Assembly (NCBI RefSeq): GCF_037042905.1
Contig: NC_087257.1
Location: 19,798,001 to 19,862,000 of the forward strand
Length of the DNA: 64,000 nucleotides
Reading direction: 5' to 3'
From: Lytechinus pictus
Taxonomy: Eukaryota > Echinodermata > Echinoidea > Temnopleuroida > Toxopneustidae
The position numbers and the translations under genes were made by a program. The notes under the pieces were generated by a model, which was not told the origin of the DNA, made no database searches, and saw only the letters and a list, made by a program, of their open reading frames with translations. Numbering within the stretch: position 1 is the stretch's first letter; every line of letters starts with the position of its first letter. This document shows, piece after piece, positions 22,401-33,060 of this stretch.

Positions 22401-25112
22401 AATATACATTTTACATTTCAAGATCAACAATAATTCAAAATGACCAAACATGGCCTTGAAGAGTTTACACTAATAAAAACATCTCAAGGAAGGATACAGT
22501 GTACTTATAAAAAAAAAGATAATCCCCCTCCAGGGGCTCCTACAGGTATGATGAATACGTTTCTGAAATAATAGGTGAAGCATTTATTTTTTTCTTAATT
22601 ATATCGTATTTAAAAATATCTTTCAACCATTATTTAATTCTATATATAACATAAATATATATTTAATACAGCATAAAAAAAAAAAAATGAAGGTAAAAAG
22701 AAGAAAAATATGAAAGGAGGGAGATAGAGAAAGAAAGAGAGAAGGAAACAAAAAGTAAAGGATTTTTAAGAGGATTGAAAAGAACAAATAAAGACAAAAA
22801 AAGAAGGAAAGAAAGAAGCCGAGGGAAGGAAATAATTTAAAAAGAAAGAAACAAGAAAGGAAATATCAGGAAACACAAGTGTTTAATTTGACATCGTGGC
22901 TCTTGAATTAAAATTTATGCAATTTTGATCGAACTATAGACCATGCATACACACTAGTTATACGCATCACGATTCACAACAGCAATTTTCATATAACGAC
23001 TGGCATGCATCTATGCTTATTGGTCGCTAGGTACAATACCTGGCCAACTTTCGCCGCACTACTAGAACGTGATTTTCAAGGGTTCGTGCAGAATATCGGT
23101 GCATTTTTATTCGGTACAAACAGAAATTTATTTCTAAAAATTATAGCTTTCCTGGATGATTTTACAACATCTACAGTAGAGGGGCTGGTCCAAAAATTGG
23201 GATTGTGCCAGAAAACAAGGATATCCTCATAAACCAGGACAAATCATGTCTTGAGAAACTGAGATTGTCCTTGTTTATGGGGACAAGTTTTTTTCACTTA
23301 CCCTGCGGGACATGGATGGCAATAACGGGGATTGAGAGTGCTAAAAATAGATTCAGTGACCTCAATTCCCTCCAGTTCACCGTCTATTTTTCACAACTTG
23401 CCGTCTTCCAATAATCTTGTTATGAAACCCGATATTGTTATTGTTTACATTGACTAGGCACTAGCACACTCAATTGATGTCGGCACTTGACAGGTGAATG
23501 AACTTTCATAGATTTCTTATGTAGAGAAATCTTTGAAAACTGAGACAGTCCCTGTAAACTGGGACGATCCCAATTTTCTGACCAGCGCCTCTAGGCTCTA
23601 CTGATCTACATGTATTATGTAAGTTGGTAAGTGGTTTAGTAAGATATATTTGTATCTTGGCCTATGGCAATGCCTATTGTATGGTAGATACAAAATATTA
23701 TTTTCTTTCTGTTAATTAAAAAAATAGAAAAATTATCTGGACACCCAATAGGCAATACATTAGACATGGACAGACACCAAATAAGTCCATACCTGACCAA
23801 TTTATCGACAAAGCCGGGTCAAAGCGAATTAGACAGTCCACTTTTCCAGCTTACATCTTGACTTCTTGTCTTGACTTTGGTCTTTGGAGTTTGGGCCTGG
23901 CTTTGCATTTTCCACCTATTTATTTTCAATAGATGTCCAATTCAACTGACTTAACACCCCACTCAATCATTATCATCTGACATCTGGGGATTTTGATGAG
24001 AAAGGATGCATGCATCTAGTTATATGCCGTAGACCAAAAGCTTCGGTCTCTGTTATGTTGGTTGTTCAGCTGAACTCCGTTGGCTTCACTCACCAAATAC
24101 AGAGACCGAAGTTCTAGCGCGATCTGTACAGGGGACTCAATGGCCATATGTTTATGTACTTAAAGAGAAATTCCAGTAATTGCAGTAAACACTGATTTCA
24201 TCAGAAAGTCTGTAAAACCAGGCTTAATTGTCAGTATATCATCGAGGATCTAGATCTGGTACAGTTACATGAACTGAACTTTGTGAAATCTTAAAATCTA
24301 CGCTGAAAAATGTTCACACTGAAGATCGCCAACACAGATAGGCACACGTGGGACAGTGTATTATTATTGCTGGAATAAAGACCCGACGGAAGTGACCGAA
24401 TCCGCGCTTATTTTGCTTATTTCTCAGCAATAACACAATTTCTTCCAGAATCCTTTGGCACATATTTTTTATTCATACAAACAGACACTTGGGTGGTCAT
24501 TATATTAGATTCTGTAAAAAGTCATTTTGAGATCGTTACCAAAACTGGAATTTATCTTTAAGATCGGATAAAACGGGGAAGTGAATTTGCGCGACAGCCG
24601 AGGTAAGTCACTGTTTTTGTTCCTTTTAACTTGATTTTTCTCAGTTTTTTGGCAATTAATGCCAAGAGGGAATATTAATTTGCATTTTGGTCGCGTTAAT
24701 TTTCAAAATTTTTATTCATTAAATACAAAAATTGAAGAGCCCCGACGGGGGGATTTTGCATTGCAAGTCCCCTAATGGTGGCTGCACGCTAGCGAGCCGT
24801 CTGTGTACGAGGAGAAAAAAAAAAAAAAAAGTTAAAAAACTCCTCGAAACAGACGGCTGCCAGCTGTCTATATATGCCGTTGCATGAATTTAAAATTCCT
24901 GAAATCCACAACGCGCAACGGATCCCGCGAGGCGCGACTCTTCACCATATCCAGGCCACGCCAGGCGCCTGAGCTCCAGGCGGCGGGGCTCCCTGAGTTA
25001 CCGTAGCTAGGCCCTAGGCTAGGGTACCGCTGCTGTCTAGTCGTTTATCGACATTTTTAGATTATATTCGAATATATACAGTGCATAAGAACAATGAAAA
25101 CGAACTTACCAT
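13408..25112 (-). CDS. WDR61: WD40-repeat protein WDR61 / SKI8 (ten coding exons)
   Basis: WDR61 (SKIC8) is a seven-bladed WD40 propeller shared by the cytoplasmic Ski complex, which feeds mRNA to the exosome, and the nuclear PAF1 elongation complex. Exons, 5' to 3' on the minus strand: 25112-25110 (ATG only), 21195-21062, 20578-20493, 19486-19400, 17861-17713, 16461-16368, 15928-15835, 15173-15081, 14442-14364 and 13497-13408. All have AG/GT borders and consistent phases, summing to 909 bases (302 residues plus TAA); human WDR61 is about 305. Conserved blocks include '[11 protein letters not shown]', '[12 protein letters not shown]', '[16 protein letters not shown]', '[13 protein letters not shown]', '[10 protein letters not shown]' and the terminal 'HIYDCPI'. 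Each blade carries a WD or close variant. The first exon is the least certain part; everything from 21195 down is secure. Confidence 0.95.
14737..14910. repeat. 'gtttcacaaaga' MITE in WDR61 intron
   Basis: Left 'gcgtttcacaaagattgaag' and right 'gggccttgtaacacaaagg' mark a degraded palindrome related to the outer layer of the nest at 54191-55376 and to 57256-57450. A C run is at about 14877-14888. Confidence 0.45.
16600..17176. repeat. Dispersed repeat with three ~155-bp internal units, in WDR61 intron
   Basis: The unit contains 'cataggcttcctgggatcca'-like and 'gcgtttacaaggacttcaga'-like phrases and 'gtcactgtgaccttgacc'. It recurs about three times. The left flank reads 'caagagtgtcgctagggcaa' and the right end 'accccagcgtgatacc'. 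Repeats of this wording are common in marine invertebrate genomes. One unit holds a perfect DR1-type TGACCTTTGACCT at 16844-16856. Confidence 0.65.
17253..17391. repeat. 'GGGAGCATTTCAT' palindromic MITE, copy 2
   Basis: Left 'gggagcatttcatggaagga', right 'cgttgatgaaatgctcc'; the inner 'cagccagtcaaaatcaag' matches the other copies. Confidence 0.8.
18757..19378. repeat. Long (ATC)n microsatellite with higher-order units, in WDR61 intron
   Basis: About 620 bases of almost pure CAT/CAC triplets, interrupted by 'caacagcagcagcattatc' and 'ataataatcaccatc' blocks that recur several times, so it is a compound array grown by segmental duplication. The Met/Asp-rich ORFs on the minus strand are its six-frame artefacts. 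The array ends about 20 bases before the exon at 19400-19486. Confidence 0.9.
19715..19843. repeat. Palindromic MITE in WDR61 intron
   Basis: Left 'gcgtaacacaaagtttacc' and right 'ctaacctttgtgttatggga' are inverted; inner 'tatgatcgta' and 'tacgattaat'. Belongs to the 'acacaaag' termini group. Confidence 0.65.
21432..21590. repeat. 'GGGAGCATTTCAT' palindromic MITE, copy 3 (inverted)
   Basis: Ends 'ggggagtgtttcatcaac' and 'cctttcatgaaacgctcc'; inner 'cgacaagttgtcagatctga' and 'ggataaaacgtccgacaagt'. Opposite orientation to copies 1 and 2; intron 1 of WDR61. Confidence 0.8.
21660..21960 (+). mobile_element. 3' end of an L2/CR1-type LINE (5'-truncated)
   Basis: Translated in one frame the first 120 bases give '[19 protein letters not shown]', the conserved C-terminal block of L2/CR1 ORF2 proteins ('AGP.LWNSLP'). 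The rest resembles the usual L2 tail ('cttgagcatctaatcaag...gcgctatacaa') and ends in an (ATT)n tract at about 21936-21952. Stop codons are present; it is a dead fragment inside WDR61 intron 1. Confidence 0.8.
21961..23170. other. WDR61 intron 1, purine-rich, no gene recognised
   Basis: Contains A/G-rich tracts near 22230-22325 and 22680-22860 and no convincing ORF. Confidence 0.5.
23171..23603. repeat. Inverted-repeat element of about 430 bases
   Basis: Left 'ggggctggtccaaaaattgg' and right 'ccaattttctgaccagcgcc' are inverted and both sit next to 'agtaga'/'tctact' words. The ORFs at 23005-23414 run across it and show no known domain. Confidence 0.55.
24030..24880 (+). repeat. Dispersed double-hairpin repeat, copy A (interrupted)
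   Basis: Near-identical to 43207-43677. It starts with a hairpin whose stems are 'cttcggtctctgt' and 'acagagaccgaag' and ends with a second hairpin, 'gccgtctgt..acgaggag' against 'ctcctcg..acagacggc'. Copy A carries an extra 402 bases (24160-24561) that copy B lacks. An 'accgaggtaagtc'-like donor word near 24599 is present in both copies. Identity of the family is unknown to me. Confidence 0.8.
24160..24561 (+). mobile_element. TTAA-flanked MITE inserted in copy A
   Basis: Bounded by TTAA at 24160-24163 and 24558-24561; termini 'AGAGAAATTCCAGT' and 'ACTGGAATTTATCT' are inverted. The homologous place in copy B (about 43345-43356) has no insert, which fixes the borders. Older relative at 228-590. 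Confidence 0.8.
24890..25060. other. GC- and CpG-rich stretch just downstream of the WDR61 start exon
   Basis: Contrast with the AT-rich surroundings is clear ('gcgcaacggatcccgcgagg', 'ccaggcggcggggctcc'). It lies in the first 200 bases of intron 1 on the minus strand, so it may be part of the promoter region. No TATA box or defined site was recognised. Confidence 0.35.
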
Positions 25113-25752
25113 TCTGCCCTTTTGATTTATTACTATCCTTCTCAACTAATTTGCGAATAATGTCGATTTTAGCTTTGTTTCAAATTACATCGATGAACGG
25201 AGGCAAGCGATAAAAGATTGACCAGTCCTGTACACACCAACTAACGTAGAGGGCAGAAACAGCGCTACCGCAAGGGCCTTGCGCTACCGTTGTTTGTTGT
25301 GAAAAAAGTGCCTAATTAATGGCCCAATTAAAAGCCCTATAAATAAATTAAGTTAAGTCATGTGAACTTTCTGTGATATGCATTTGGTTTTTCATATCTT
25401 TGCTTGTTCACAATCTTCTTTATAAGTTTGAATATGTTTCAATTTTCTGTGTAGAAATTAACTGAAATAGCATATCTCGATTTTACTTTTCTGATCATGA
25501 CTTAATTGTGTTCTCATGAGAGCATGTCGGAAAGCTTTGATATTTTGGCGATATTCGAAGTTCTTTATTCCTTGTTTGACTTATGTTGATTAATTGAAAA
25601 TTAATGCAAGTACTTAATTATCTATTTATACGATCTTTTTAAAACATTGCATTGACTCCCATTGACTGCATGGGTGGATCCAGCTAGGAGGGTAACTGAG
25701 CGGTCACCCCCCCCCCCCCCCTCTGAAATTCTACATTTTTGGTACTGAAATA

Positions 25753-26978
25753 AACTGGCCAGCAAAAGAAAATATCCACTTCTTTCAAAGGCTGCACACA
25801 AAAATTCACCCCATAGAAATAAACAATTTTGTACACAGGTATGGTGCATATCCATTAGTAATCACATACCCAACAGGAAGTGATTATCTTTATTACAAAG
25901 AAATAAAATGACATCTTGGTCACTGAATCAAAAGTCACAAAATGTAACAGAATGAGCCTTCCAAGTTTTTACACAAAAGTCAATGTCAAAGGATGAAATA
26001 AACCAGACACAAATCCATAGAAGGAATAGACTGAGGTGGTGCAGAGAGCATAGCCGCTGGACCAGAAGACAATGGAATGCAGTATTGTTTTCAGATGAAT
26101 CCAGGTTCTGCGTCAATACAAGTGATGGACGGGAGCGTGTGTGGCGCAGAGCAGGAGAGCGATATGCAGAATGTTGCATTCGTGAAGTTGATCGGTGGGG
26201 TGGACCTTCTGTGATGGTGTGGGCAGGCATATCAGCCAACCATCAGTCTGCCAACCATATGACTTATCTGGTTATCCTGGCAGGTAATCTGACAGCTCAG
26301 CGCTATGTTGATGAAGTATTGAGTATTGAGACCCCATCTCCTCCCTTTCCTGCAGGCATGATCCTGGCATTGTTTGAACAGGACAATGCAAGACCCCATA
26401 CAGCACGGTTCACCACCAACTTCCTTCAGGAGCAGGACATTGACGTCATCCCATGGTGTACGTGCATGCATGCTCTCCTGACCTCAATCCCATTGAGCAT
26501 CTGTTGGATGAACTTGGCAGACGGGTGAGATCAAGGGAACAGCCTCCTACCAATCGGCAAACATTGATCCAAGCTCTGCAGGAGGAATGGACAGAACTTC
26601 CCCAGGACTACGCCAGACAACTTGTCCAAAGCATGCGTCAGAGATGCCTGGAATGTGTCCATGCAGGCACGAGGAGGACATACACATTATTGAACATTGT
26701 TGTTTGTGTCTGGTTTATTTCATCCTTTGACAATTGACTTTTTGTGTAAAACCTGGACGGCTCATTCTGTTACATTTTGTGACTTTTGATTCAGTGACCA
26801 AGATGCTTTACATTTCATTTTATTTCTTTAATTGTAATAAAGATAATCACTTCCTGTTGGGTATGTGATTACTAATGGATATTGCACCATACCTGTGTAC
26901 AAAATTGTTTATCTCTATGGGGTGAATTTTTGTGTGCAGCCTTTGAAAGAAGTGGGTACTTTCTTTTGCTGGCCAGTT
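25753..26978 (+). mobile_element. Tc1/mariner element with ~260-bp terminal inverted repeats
   Basis: Left arm 25753-26013 and right arm 26703-26978 are near-identical inverted copies, starting 'AACTGGCCAGCAAAAGAAA' at each end and flanked by TA (25751-25752 and 26979-26980), the mariner-type target duplication. The arms differ by small indels, so this copy is not brand new. Between them lies a broken transposase. Inserted just upstream of the WDR61 start. Confidence 0.92.
25983..26700 (+). pseudogene. Tc1-type transposase, N-terminus missing and frameshifted
   Basis: DDE transposase catalytic region. First frame (25983-26452) shows 'VLFSDESRF' (catalytic Asp near residue 38) and 'FEQDNARPHTARFTTNFLQE' (second Asp near 134). 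The third acidic residue is in the other frame, in 'SPDLNPIEHLLDELGRR' (about 26471-26521). The spacing fits a DD34E enzyme once about 8 extra bases after 'DVIPW' (near 26455-26472) are discounted. The usual N-terminal helix-turn-helix half (about 100 residues) is absent: the left terminal repeat runs straight into the catalytic domain. Not functional as it stands. Confidence 0.9.
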
Positions 26979-26980
26979 TA

Positions 26981-28080
26981 TATTGATTACTATAGTTATT
27001 TATATTTATATTTATATATACAGTAACTCTTTGAATTGAGGTGTTAAAGTAATACTACATGTATTGTTCATTGGAAAGACATTTGAAATTATTGATTACT
27101 AGTTATCTATACCCCTTTTTTCAAGTTTTGTCATCTTTTGTCAACTGGAGGCTATATTACATTTAGCCTTCATGTAAACGGTTATTCACTTTCACTGCAT
27201 AATTCAGCTATAAATGTATATAAATTATGATTATGTTTAATATGGTATATTGATGTTTATTGACTTGAAGTTGTGCAGCAAAACAAATTTCCAATATGGA
27301 TAAATAAAGACGAACTTGAACTTAAAATTGGAACTATTTGCGACGCTAAAAAGGGGGGAAGGAGATGAGATAAGAGGAACCAGAAAGTGAATGAAGTAAT
27401 TAAAGGATGGAGAAAATTCGAAAAGAGCAAACTTTGCAGGTCATTGTATAACGATTTCACTGTTGAGTAAGATAAAAAAAAAAATATGCTTGATAAGCCG
27501 ATATACTTATAGGGCTTAAAATATTCCGTAAGTAAATATACCCAACTTATTCCTTTCGCAATTTGAGTTTTCGTTTACTTTTAGCGAGATACATAAGCGG
27601 ATCCAGGTGGCCCGAGGGGCCTCCCCCCTATTGCAGTGACGTAACAGGCGGGGGGGGGGCAGGGGGCAAGTTGCCCCCCTGGCGGATTTCACCGGGAAAA
27701 TAAAAGAAAAACGGGAAAAAGAAAAAAGGAAAAAAAGGAGGGAGAAAGAAAGAAAGGGGAAGGAAAGGGGAAAAGGAAAGGAGGAAAAGAAAGGGAAAAG
27801 TGAAAAGAAAACGAAGGAGATAAATAAATATAACAGAGTGGTGAAAGTTTAAAATAAATCAGACAAGCAATAAGAAAGTTATGGCTGTTTTAAAATTGAA
27901 ATCCCTAAGACTATGTATATTTCAAATTGGCAACTGGGTAAGTAAAAGGGGCAAGGACAACTTTCCCATAGGCCATATACTTTATTATCAGTGATTTGTG
28001 GTTTTCTCTTAAGTACCCATTCCCCTGGGGCCGTAATCTAAATATAGCCTAGGTAGTATATTGTTTTATGTCCTCATGAA
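26981..28080. other. Intergenic, purine-rich tract, no gene
   Basis: A G/A-rich stretch at about 27690-27830 follows a G run near 27648 and 'ttgcccccctggcgg'. Nothing coding was recognised. Confidence 0.5.
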
Positions 28081-28376
28081 AGACAAGTATAATTTTAAGT
28101 AAAACTTTTGAAAAAAATGTCATTTTGGCCAAATTATGTATTGGAGTAAATGAAAGAGTAGTCCTTGCCTTACATCACTATGACATCACATGTGTGGCCA
28201 ATTTGAAATCTCCATGGGTATAGTGATTACCAATATTCACAACTCTAAAAAAATCATAACTTTCTTACTGTTTGTCCAATATTGTTTAAATTTTCGCATA
28301 TCAACTTGTCTGATTTTCCTTTATCCTCTAAAAGCAAGTTTATATTTGGGTTGGATTCCCCTTTAAGAACAAATCA
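28081..28376. repeat. Half element of a TTTAA-ended dispersed repeat
   Basis: Contains 'atcataactttcttact', 'cttgtctgattttcctttat' and ends 'ggattcccctttaagaac', as in other TTAA-type repeats here. The left end is not defined. Confidence 0.4.
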
Positions 28377-28430
28377 TTCCGAAATAGCACGGTGGAAAAT
28401 AAGACAAAATGGCAAACAATAGCGGGAAAC

Positions 28431-29180
28431 GAAGGTAGAATTTTATTAGTCAAAAGCTAAATTGGAAAACAAATAAAAGGGACAAGAAAAAAAAAAATAA
28501 CACGACAAGGCTGCCGATTATTGAAATTAAAGAGCGGGAAGAAAAATGGACTGCATACAACATTGTGCTATAAGCATGATAAGCTTGCTAAATTTTATGC
28601 AAATAAGCTATCGGGGCTTTGCCCCAGACCCCACGCAGTAGGGGCTCTTCATTTATAACCTTCAAATGGCTCTATAACGCCCCCGTTCAATCACGTTCAA
28701 TCACTGGCATACAGGCGCGGGGGGGGGGGGTCTTGGTTCCACACCCAAGGGGAAATAAAAGAAATTATAGGAGACAACGTACAATGAAATGAATGGAAAC
28801 ATGAATGGAAGGTAGAATTTTATTAGTCAAAAGCTAAATTGGAAAACAAATAAAAGGGACAAGAAAAAAAAAATAACACGACAAGGCTGCCGATTATTGA
28901 AATTAAAGAGCGGGAAGAAAAATGGACTGCATACAACATTGTGCTATAAGCATGATAAGCTTGCTAAATTTTATGCAAATAAGCTATCGGGGCTTTGCCC
29001 CAGACCCCACGCAGTAGGGGCTCTTCATTTATAACCTTCAAATGGCTCTATAACGCCCCCGTTCAATCACGTTCAATCACTGGCATACAGGCGCGGGGGG
29101 GGGGGGGGTCTTGGTTCCACACCCAAGGGGAAATAAAAGAAATTATAGGAGACAACGTACAATGAAATGAATGGAAACAA
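28431..29180. repeat. Recent tandem duplication of a 377-bp unit
   Basis: Copy 1 starts at 28431 and copy 2 at 28808, both with 'gaaggtagaattttattagt'. They look essentially identical, differing mainly in the length of one A run and one G run (10 versus 12 G). Each contains the hairpin-like 'cggggctttgccccagaccc'. Either a very young duplication or an assembly artefact. Confidence 0.9.
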
Positions 29181-29239
29181 TGGAATGTGTTATTTGCTGA
29201 ATCTAATGGAAAAATCTATCACATAATTAGAATTTAATT

Positions 29240-30530
29240 TCAATAGGCAATTTTTTTTCCAGCTCGCTTTGCACGCTGGCGACTTTTTACAAATTTTCCC
29301 ACATTGCTATGTTTTGCCCCCTCAAAATATTTGCTTCATCACGCAACTGGTTGAATACATGTGTTGTGTAAAAGTTGTATTCTGTATATGCCCGCCATTT
29401 AGGATATGATTTTGTTTACTGAATATAATGTCAAAAAATAGCTCAAATTTAGATTCTGTTCACAGTGGCGTATGTACAGAGCACAAAAAAGGAATCTAAA
29501 GAGAGAAGAGTGAAATATATTATTCTCTGGATATCATGTCAAAATCTATCACAAAATTTGATTTTTATATTAAAAAGGTCAACATTTTTGCTCGCTCGCT
29601 TCGCTCGCTCGCAACTTTTTAAAGATAAATTCTGCCCGATACGCAATATCTGGCCTTCTCAAAATAGTCTCCTCATTACACCATTACGCCTGTTCATACC
29701 ATATGACCGGGAAGGCTCTTGCCCCCCCCCCCCCCTGGCCACCGACCCCTGTTACGCCGCTGCCCTATTGGCGGAGCAAATGAAAAGAAAAAGGGGTAAA
29801 GAAAAAAAAAGGAAGAAGAAGCGGAAAGAGAGGAGGAAAAAAGAAAAGGAAAAATAAGAGGAGGAAGACGAGTAAAAGGGAGGGGAACTTGTCACTATAT
29901 AAAATTTTCGCTCGCACTTCGCGCTCGCATTGCCTTTTCGATGAGATACATATCTTGCTCAATAGGCCGTGGAGCTTAAAAATACCAAGTTTTTAAGTCA
30001 ATAGGCCTATACATTTTTCAGCTAGGACATCGAGCTTTCATAATGTTCTTTGCAAAATTTCCGTTTTATGGTCTGAATATCAACATTAATTTTAGCTCGC
30101 GCTGCGCGTTGGCTTTGTTTGTTTGCCAGGTATGTTATGGTCTTCGTGTATTCCATAACCGTGACTTTTTAAAAATATCCCTTTTCTGGTCTGATTACAA
30201 AACATATCTGCTATCGCTGCGCTCGCATTTTGATTGGTAAGTTATGTATACCACTATACTAATTTTATAACAAACTTCTTGAAATTCCCTTTTCATGACA
30301 GTTCATCAAACATTTCGGCTCGCGATTTGCGCTTGCTTTAATCGTTAAAAAATGGCCATGCATCCTATTTATGAAATGTCCAGTTTTTAGGCCAAAATTC
30401 GCGCTCTCATTAGGTTTATTAGATTAGCAAATAAGATAATAACATTTTCATGAATTCCTAATAACTGAATTGACCCGTTTTTCGTCAGAATGGAATATCG
30501 ACAAGTTTCATCTCGCGCTTAGGAAGAGGA
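29240..30530. repeat. Series of GCTCGC-rich islands in AT-rich sequence
   Basis: Short GC islands made of 'gctcgc' and 'gcgc' words occur near 29263, 29580, 29907, 30092, 30210, 30318, 30397 and 30510, each preceded by a T-rich stretch. Several are near-palindromic ('cgctcgcttcgctcgctcgc'). Probably a decayed repeat array; the ORFs across it carry no known domain. Confidence 0.55.
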
Positions 30531-30540
30531 ATACCGGTAA

Positions 30541-30977
30541 TTATCATTTTTATATGACAAGAACACAATAGCCTTATTGAATTAATTAATTAGATAATTA
30601 CTTAGATAATTATTTACTTAGATAGTTAATTAATTAATTACTCAATTCATCCATTTATTTATTCATTTATTTATTTATCTATCTATCTATTTATTTATTC
30701 ATTCATTTATTTAATCTATTTTTACCGGATAAAACATGGTCAGCACAGCTGTTTTACATCATGGTCCTGATACAACAAGTTGAAAAAATGAATATAAAAT
30801 GATTATTGTATATTGAAAAAAAAAAAAAAAAATTATACCGTGAACAAAATGACAATAGGAAAATTCGTGAAAGAAAATTAAGAGAAAACAATAATTTGCT
30901 GGCAGCCGGCTGGCAGTAAGTTACAAATCAAAACAAAGTATATTAGACAAGACCAATATGTGGAGAACTTGAGTTCA
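30541..30977. other. Simple A/T sequence
   Basis: (TTAA)n-like, (TATT)n and (ATCT)n tracts at about 30580-30720 and an A run near 30815-30832. No gene. Confidence 0.6.
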
Positions 30978-31612
30978 AGGAGCATTTTGGGGTAAAAGTT
31001 GGGAACCGGTCTATTTCACCTAATTTGAATGTGCTGAATCTGATAAGACCGGTTCCCAAGCCAATTTTTCATGTTTTGACCACCTAATTTGCATTAAAAA
31101 AATGGCTGCCAAATTGACAATTTATAATCTTATTTTTACAATATTCTTTTATAATATTCACTTTCACCGATATGGATACTGCAAAATCCTGCATACTTAA
31201 CATGTACCATTTGGGAAAATTGGTTATTTCTGTTTGCGGCTAATTAATTATGCAAATTTATGCATATTTTGCAATATTATGCTATAATTTGATAAGTACA
31301 CCATTTTTTTTAATTATTTTGGGTACAAACAGCATTTGTATCATTATGATAATTGTTTGGCCCTTAAATATAATACTCAAGTCAATTTTTATATGTATTT
31401 TATTGTTCTTTGATATTTCTTTTGTGTTCTTGTATTTTCTGCCATTTGCTTTGTATATGTTTGATATGAGATCTTTAAAAAACTAATATCAATGGCAGAC
31501 AAATATTAAGCTTCAATGATTGAATCATTCGATAAACTTATTTTGCCACAACTGTTAATTGTACTCAGGAACAAATACACACACATGCCCCCACACCCAC
31601 ACCTGTATATAG
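30978..31612. repeat. Left arm of a long inverted repeat
   Basis: Pairs with 34221-34815 in opposite orientation. Matching phrases include 'gcattttggggtaaaagttg', 'ttgaccacctaatttgcat', 'atggctgccaaattgacaat', 'atactgcaaaatcctgcat' and 'ttatgctataatttgataa'. Arms are clearly homologous but diverged, with small indels. Together they bracket about 2.6 kb. Confidence 0.85.
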
Positions 31613-32199
31613 AAAGTAATATACTTGCAAGGTATATGTAGTAGACATGCCCAATATAAAAACATTGATGCTGATCCTATAATCATGATAGTTACCACAT
31701 TCAATGAACCCGTAAGAAAAGAAGAGTTTAGAAGTTGGAAAACCTGTAATCATGCTGAACTTAAATTTCTTGAAATAGATATATTAAACTGTTTTATAAC
31801 AGATCAAATAATCAATTAAACGTATGATTTACGCAGTGTAGTTTATCGATCGGATATACGTATCAGTACATTGTTATTATCCTTGTAGCAAAATTATATC
31901 TTTGATTCAGCTCCATCAGAAACCAATGATGGCAGTTAACCAAAAAACAATTTGTAATAAATGCAAAGGGTTTGTATTACTGGATCACTTACTAGTTTTT
32001 TTGGTCATTACCGATTTATTCATTTATTTGGCAACGGTACATTTTCCCCAAGTCAACCATCAAAGTGATAACTTAAAACCACAGCTTTTATCCAATCCTT
32101 GCCTTGGAAGATTCTTTGACGAACGATACTGAATACAGAAGAGGAATTGATAAAAACATGGGGCTAAACACAGATTAGCTCCATGGTTAAAACATGGGC

Positions 32200-33060
32200 A
32201 AAACAAGGTTTCCAGCCCAGCCAATGCACAATGCAGAACAAATTTTCACAGTGTGTCCTAATGTTAAAAAGTGCTAGATATGCATGTTGAAGGTAAACCA
32301 GCATGGAGACAGTTGCATAAGTCCAGTGGCAGTCTAGAGGTTATCCGGTCATGGATGATATTTTCTGCACCACCTCATGTAAGACAATGTCTGATATCAG
32401 CAATTCTGTGGAGCAGGTAATATGCAGATTGGCAGACATGTGATGTGTGTTTCTTCATGCTCATTGTTCTATCAAAGACTACGCCAAGAGATCTAGCCTT
32501 GCATACTGGAGATATATAGCTTCCTCACCTATTAAGACTGGATTTGTAGTCATAATAATTACGCATATATGGAGATGACAGAACAAGATACTTCGCTTTT
32601 TATTGTTAAGCTCCAGGAAGTTGACCTTCATCCAACATCGAATCCTCAATGGCAGCACCAACAGCAGCAGCTGCACGGACCTCTGTATATTTACCTTTTT
32701 GATCAAAAGTGAGGTATACAGCTGGATGTCATCAGCATAGAAGTGTATACCAAGACCATGTTGCCACATTACAGAGCCAAGAGGAGTGATGTACAGTTTG
32801 AAGAACAAGGTACAAGGACAGACTCCCAAGGAACTCCATATCAAAGGGTAGTCACAGAAGACTGCATGCCAGTGATGAATACAGCTTCATACAGCTCTGT
32901 TGGCAAGGTAAGAGGAAACCTGCCATTGGAGTGCAGAATCATCAATTCCAAAACAGACTGCCAGTCTCCTAAGAAGAATGACATGTTCGCTGGTATCAAA
33001 ACCGGTTGACAAGTCAAACATAACTTAGGCAACTGCTTTCCTCATAGAAAGAGAAATCCT
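32200..33060 (-). pseudogene. Decayed LINE reverse transcriptase (L2/CR1-like)
   Basis: In order on the minus strand: 'VMFDLSTGFDTSEHVILLRR' with 'ALQW' (about 33010-32900; RT block with the first catalytic Asp), a break, then 'YITPLG' and 'GIHFYADDIQLYTSL' (the YADD catalytic box, about 32760-32700), 'WMKVNFLELNNKK' and, in another frame, 'ARSLGVVFDRTMSMKKH' (about 32500-32450) and remnants of the 'SRLDYCN'-like block near 32330. Several frameshifts and stops make it inactive. It lies between the arms of the inverted repeat. Confidence 0.85.

Noticed and set aside
26232..26471. Minus-strand ORF inside the Tc1 element
   Set aside because: Antisense shadow of the transposase.
31250..31486. 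78-codon hydrophobic ORF that could be a membrane protein
   Set aside because: It lies within the left arm of the inverted repeat and the partner arm does not preserve the frame.
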